This document shows positions 6,284 through 7,966 of a stretch of DNA of 7,966 nucleotides, in pieces (positions within the stretch are counted from its first letter, which is position 1; the number at the start of each line of letters is the position of its first letter). Made by a program: the position numbers and the translations under genes. The DNA comes from Actinomycetes bacterium (lineage in GTDB: Bacteria; Actinomycetota; Actinomycetes; Mycobacteriales; Mycobacteriaceae), in assembly GCA_023416315.1 (NCBI GenBank), contig JAEZIA010000072.1, positions 1 to 7,966 on the forward strand. Reading direction: 5' to 3'. The notes below the pieces were generated by a model. It saw only the letters and a list, made by a program, of their open reading frames with translations, ran no database searches and was not told the DNA's origin.

Positions 6284-7033
6284 ATGGGTGACTTCAGCGC
6301 GCTGCCCGGCACCGCGATCGTCGTCGGCGGGACCGGCGGGATCGGTGCCGAGATCGTTCGCACGCTGGTGGCCCGCGGCTCACGGGTGGGCTTCACGTAC
6401 CGCGGCAACGCAAGCAAGGCAGCCGAACTCGCGGGCGCTGGTGCCACCGTGGCGCAACTCGACATCACCGACGCCGCGGCCGTGCGCCGCGTCGTCGATG
6501 CCTTCGCCCACGACGGCGGGGTGCACACCGTCGTGCACGCCGCGGGCGCGCACGTGCCGATGCGCCACCTCAGCACCGTCGGGCCGGCTCGGTTCGATCA
6601 GCAGCTGAACACCGACACCGCCGGGTTCTTCAACGTCGTCGCCGCCGCGCTGCCGCACCTGCGGGCATCACACGGCAGCCTGGTCGCCGTCACCACGGCG
6701 GCCACCCGGCGCTTCGCTGTGCGCGACGGTTTGTCGGTCGCCCCGAAAGCCGCCATCGAAGCGCTGATTCGGGGCATCGCCGCCGAGGAGGGTCGCTTCG
6801 GGGTGCGCGCCAACTGTGTAGGGCCGGGCATGCTGGTCGACGGGAACGCCGAACGGCTGATCGCCGACGGCGACCTCGACGAGAAGGCGCTCGACGCCGC
6901 CCGGCGCAACACCCCGCTGGGGCGCTTCGGCAACGCCGCCGATGTCGCCGAGGCGGTGTGCTTTCTGGCCTCGCCGCGGGCCGGCTTCATCACCGGCCAA
7001 AAGCTCGACGTAGACGGGGGTTACGGTGTCTGA
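6284..7033 (+). CDS. Short-chain dehydrogenase/reductase family protein with an atypical active site
   Basis: A 249-residue classical-type SDR with a Rossmann fold. The dinucleotide motif GGTGGIG is at residues 15-21, Asp60 of the LDIT segment is present, the NNAG position reads HAAG (85-88), and Asn109 of the active-site helix is kept. The catalytic YxxxK motif reads SVAPK at 151-155: the lysine stays but the tyrosine is serine (TCG at 6734-6736), and the preceding catalytic serine region reads VTTAAT (136-141). The C-terminal GFITGQKLDVDGGYGV is typical of the FabG-like group. The protein could be a reductase with altered chemistry, or a binding protein that has lost catalysis. It starts 48 bases after the oxygenase stop at an ATG without a strong Shine-Dalgarno sequence, and its last 8 bases overlap the SnoaL-like gene. 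Its place after an aldehyde-forming oxygenase suggests action on the cleavage product. Confidence 0.9.
   Translation: MGDFSALPGTAIVVGGTGGIGAEIVRTLVARGSRVGFTYRGNASKAAELAGAGATVAQLDITDAAAVRRVVDAFAHDGGVHTVVHAAGAHVPMRHLSTVGPARFDQQLNTDTAGFFNVVAAALPHLRASHGSLVAVTTAATRRFAVRDGLSVAPKAAIEALIRGIAAEEGRFGVRANCVGPGMLVDGNAERLIADGDLDEKALDAARRNTPLGRFGNAADVAEAVCFLASPRAGFITGQKLDVDGGYGV
7016..7020 (+). promoter_or_regulatory. Ribosome binding site of the SnoaL-like gene, inside the SDR gene
   Basis: A GGGGG run 5 bases before the GTG at 7026, within the codons for the SDR C-terminus (DGGYGV). It supports the GTG start and the 8-base overlap, and suggests coupled translation of the two genes. Confidence 0.6.
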
Positions 7034-7526
7034 GCGGTGGGCCGACCTCCAGGCGATCCGCGATGTGATCGCCCGGTATTGCCGCGGGGTGGACCGCCTC
7101 GACTTCGATCTGGTCCGGCAGGCCTACCACCCCGACGCCATCGACCATCACACCGGTTTCGACGGCACCGTCGACGAATACCTGTCGTGGGTCGGCAAAG
7201 CCCTCGAATCATTGTCCGGAACAATGCATTTCATCGGCAATCACTACGTCGATTTCATCGACGACGATACCGCGATCAGCGAGACCTACGTGATGGCAAC
7301 GCATTGGGGCCGACCCGGCTCCGGTGCGCGGGCCAACTTCACCTCCGGTGCGCGCTACGTCGACCTCATGACACGCCGCGACGGTCGGTGGGCGATCGCC
7401 GAACGGTGGGCCGTGCGGGAGTGGACCCGACCCGAGAAGTTCGTCGCCCCGGAACGGCCCGGACCGCGTGGCACGCGCGACGCCGACGATCCACTGTTCG
7501 TGCTGCTGAAACGTTTCGGCCGGTGA
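7026..7526 (+). CDS. SnoaL-like / NTF2-fold protein
   Basis: A 166-residue protein of the SnoaL_4 / NTF2-like superfamily, whose members form a cone-shaped pocket and act as dehydratases, isomerases, cyclases or hydrolases on small hydrophobic molecules. The N-terminal helix IRDVIARYCRGVDRLDFDLVRQAYHPDA (residues 11-38) with Tyr18 and Asp23, then DHHTGFDGTVDEYLSWV, TMHFIGNHYVDF with His67 and His73, and the closing strands YVDLMTRRDGRWAIAERWAVREW are typical. The last 30 residues (PERPGPRGTRDADDP onward) are a charged tail. The start is the GTG overlapping the SDR stop by 8 bases; the stop overlaps the antiporter start by 4 bases, so translation of all three is probably coupled. An enzymatic role such as dehydration or isomerisation of the SDR product is plausible but unproven. 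Confidence 0.88.
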   Translation: MSERWADLQAIRDVIARYCRGVDRLDFDLVRQAYHPDAIDHHTGFDGTVDEYLSWVGKALESLSGTMHFIGNHYVDFIDDDTAISETYVMATHWGRPGSGARANFTSGARYVDLMTRRDGRWAIAERWAVREWTRPEKFVAPERPGPRGTRDADDPLFVLLKRFGR

Positions 7527-7966
7527 GCTTCGGCTTCTCTACCCTGGCGCTCGTCGCGGTCGTCGGCATGGCCGGGCCGCTGCTGGCCTCGGTGCCCCGG
7601 CTGCGCATCCCGGTGGTCATCGGTGAGCTGGCCATCGGATTGCTGATCGGCAGAACGGGTTTCCACCTCATCGACCCTGACGATGCAACCTTGCGTCTAC
7701 TGGCCGACATCGGCTTCGCGTTGGTGATGTTCGTCGTGGGCACCCACGTGCCGATCGGCGCCGTCACGCTGCGCGCGTCCATCCCGACGGCCGCGCTGCG
7801 GGCGGTCCTGGTCGGCGTCGTCGCGACAGTGTTCGGCGTCGGGCTGGCCACCGTGTTTCACACCGGCCACGCCGCGGTGTACACGGTGTTGATGGCGTCG
7901 TCGTCGGCGGCGCTCGCGCTGCCGGTGATCCAGTCGCTCGGCATCGACGGCCCGCCGGTGCGGGCC
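7523..7966 (+). CDS. CPA2-type cation:proton antiporter, 3' end beyond the window
   Basis: The first 148 residues of a membrane antiporter of the Na_H_Exchanger (CPA2/KefB-like) family, which exchanges Na+ or K+ for protons across the cytoplasmic membrane. Hydrophobic segments lie at about 5-23, 30-43, 58-73, 87-112 and 116-136. The segment IPVVIGELAIGLLIGRTG (29-46) is the family's usual second helix, LADIGFALVMFVVG (60-73) the third, and ASSSAALALPVI (125-136) the loop-helix just before the ion-binding region, which lies outside this window. The GTG start shares 4 bases (GTGA) with the stop of the SnoaL-like gene, so it belongs to the same transcript. Full-length members have roughly 400 residues or more. 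Whether it moves ions only or helps export an organic product cannot be told. Confidence 0.9.
   Translation, partial: MSFGFSTLALVAVVGMAGPLLASVPRLRIPVVIGELAIGLLIGRTGFHLIDPDDATLRLLADIGFALVMFVVGTHVPIGAVTLRASIPTAALRAVLVGVVATVFGVGLATVFHTGHAAVYTVLMASSSAALALPVIQSLGIDGPPVRA

Noticed and set aside
6270..6284. Possible internal leaderless promoter (GACGAT) and an ACGATAT half-site just before the SDR start
   Set aside because: The -10 match is poor, the spacing to the ATG is long, and a single CGATAT word is expected by chance about once in a window this size.

Overview
The window is high-GC (about two thirds G+C) actinobacterial chromosome. GTG and TTG starts, a leader-poor promoter region, and proteins that I recall as close to Mycobacterium tuberculosis families (Rv3698-like GCS2 protein, GlpK, MtCCO/Rv0654-like carotenoid oxygenase) point to a mycobacterium, most likely a Mycolicibacterium. 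This placement rests on recognition from memory, not on a search. All genes have intact frames; I see no RNA genes, CRISPR, insertion sequences or phage features.

Left part (1-3450): two minus-strand genes, a class I methyltransferase followed 46 bases later by a GCS2-family ATP-dependent amide ligase that runs off the left edge. Divergent from them, after only 49 bases, lies glycerol kinase glpK, starting at a TTG behind a strong ribosome binding site. glpK meets the next, converging gene at a long near-perfect hairpin (3393-3450) that looks like a bidirectional terminator.

Middle (3463-4888): two tandem minus-strand PadR-family regulators. The downstream one (padR1, 3463-4191) carries a roughly 100-residue Gly/Phe/Arg-rich, probably disordered N-terminal extension, and has its own promoter overlapped by a compact four-half-site CGATA/TATCG array that looks like an autoregulatory operator. 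The upstream one (padR2, 4275-4799) is a normal two-domain PadR protein.

Right part (4889-7966): divergent from padR2, across an 89-base region with two short palindromes and two likely leaderless promoters, runs a plus-strand set of four genes: a carotenoid/apocarotenoid cleavage oxygenase with all four iron-binding histidines, a short-chain dehydrogenase whose catalytic tyrosine is a serine, a SnoaL/NTF2-like small protein overlapping it by 8 bases, and a CPA2-type cation:proton antiporter overlapping that by 4 bases and cut by the right edge. The likely logic is that padR2 controls this set, in which a polyene or stilbene-like compound is cleaved oxidatively, its product is processed by the SDR and SnoaL-like proteins, and the antiporter serves transport or ion balance. 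The substrate and the role of the unusual SDR cannot be read from the sequence. This set is the best candidate for something undescribed.
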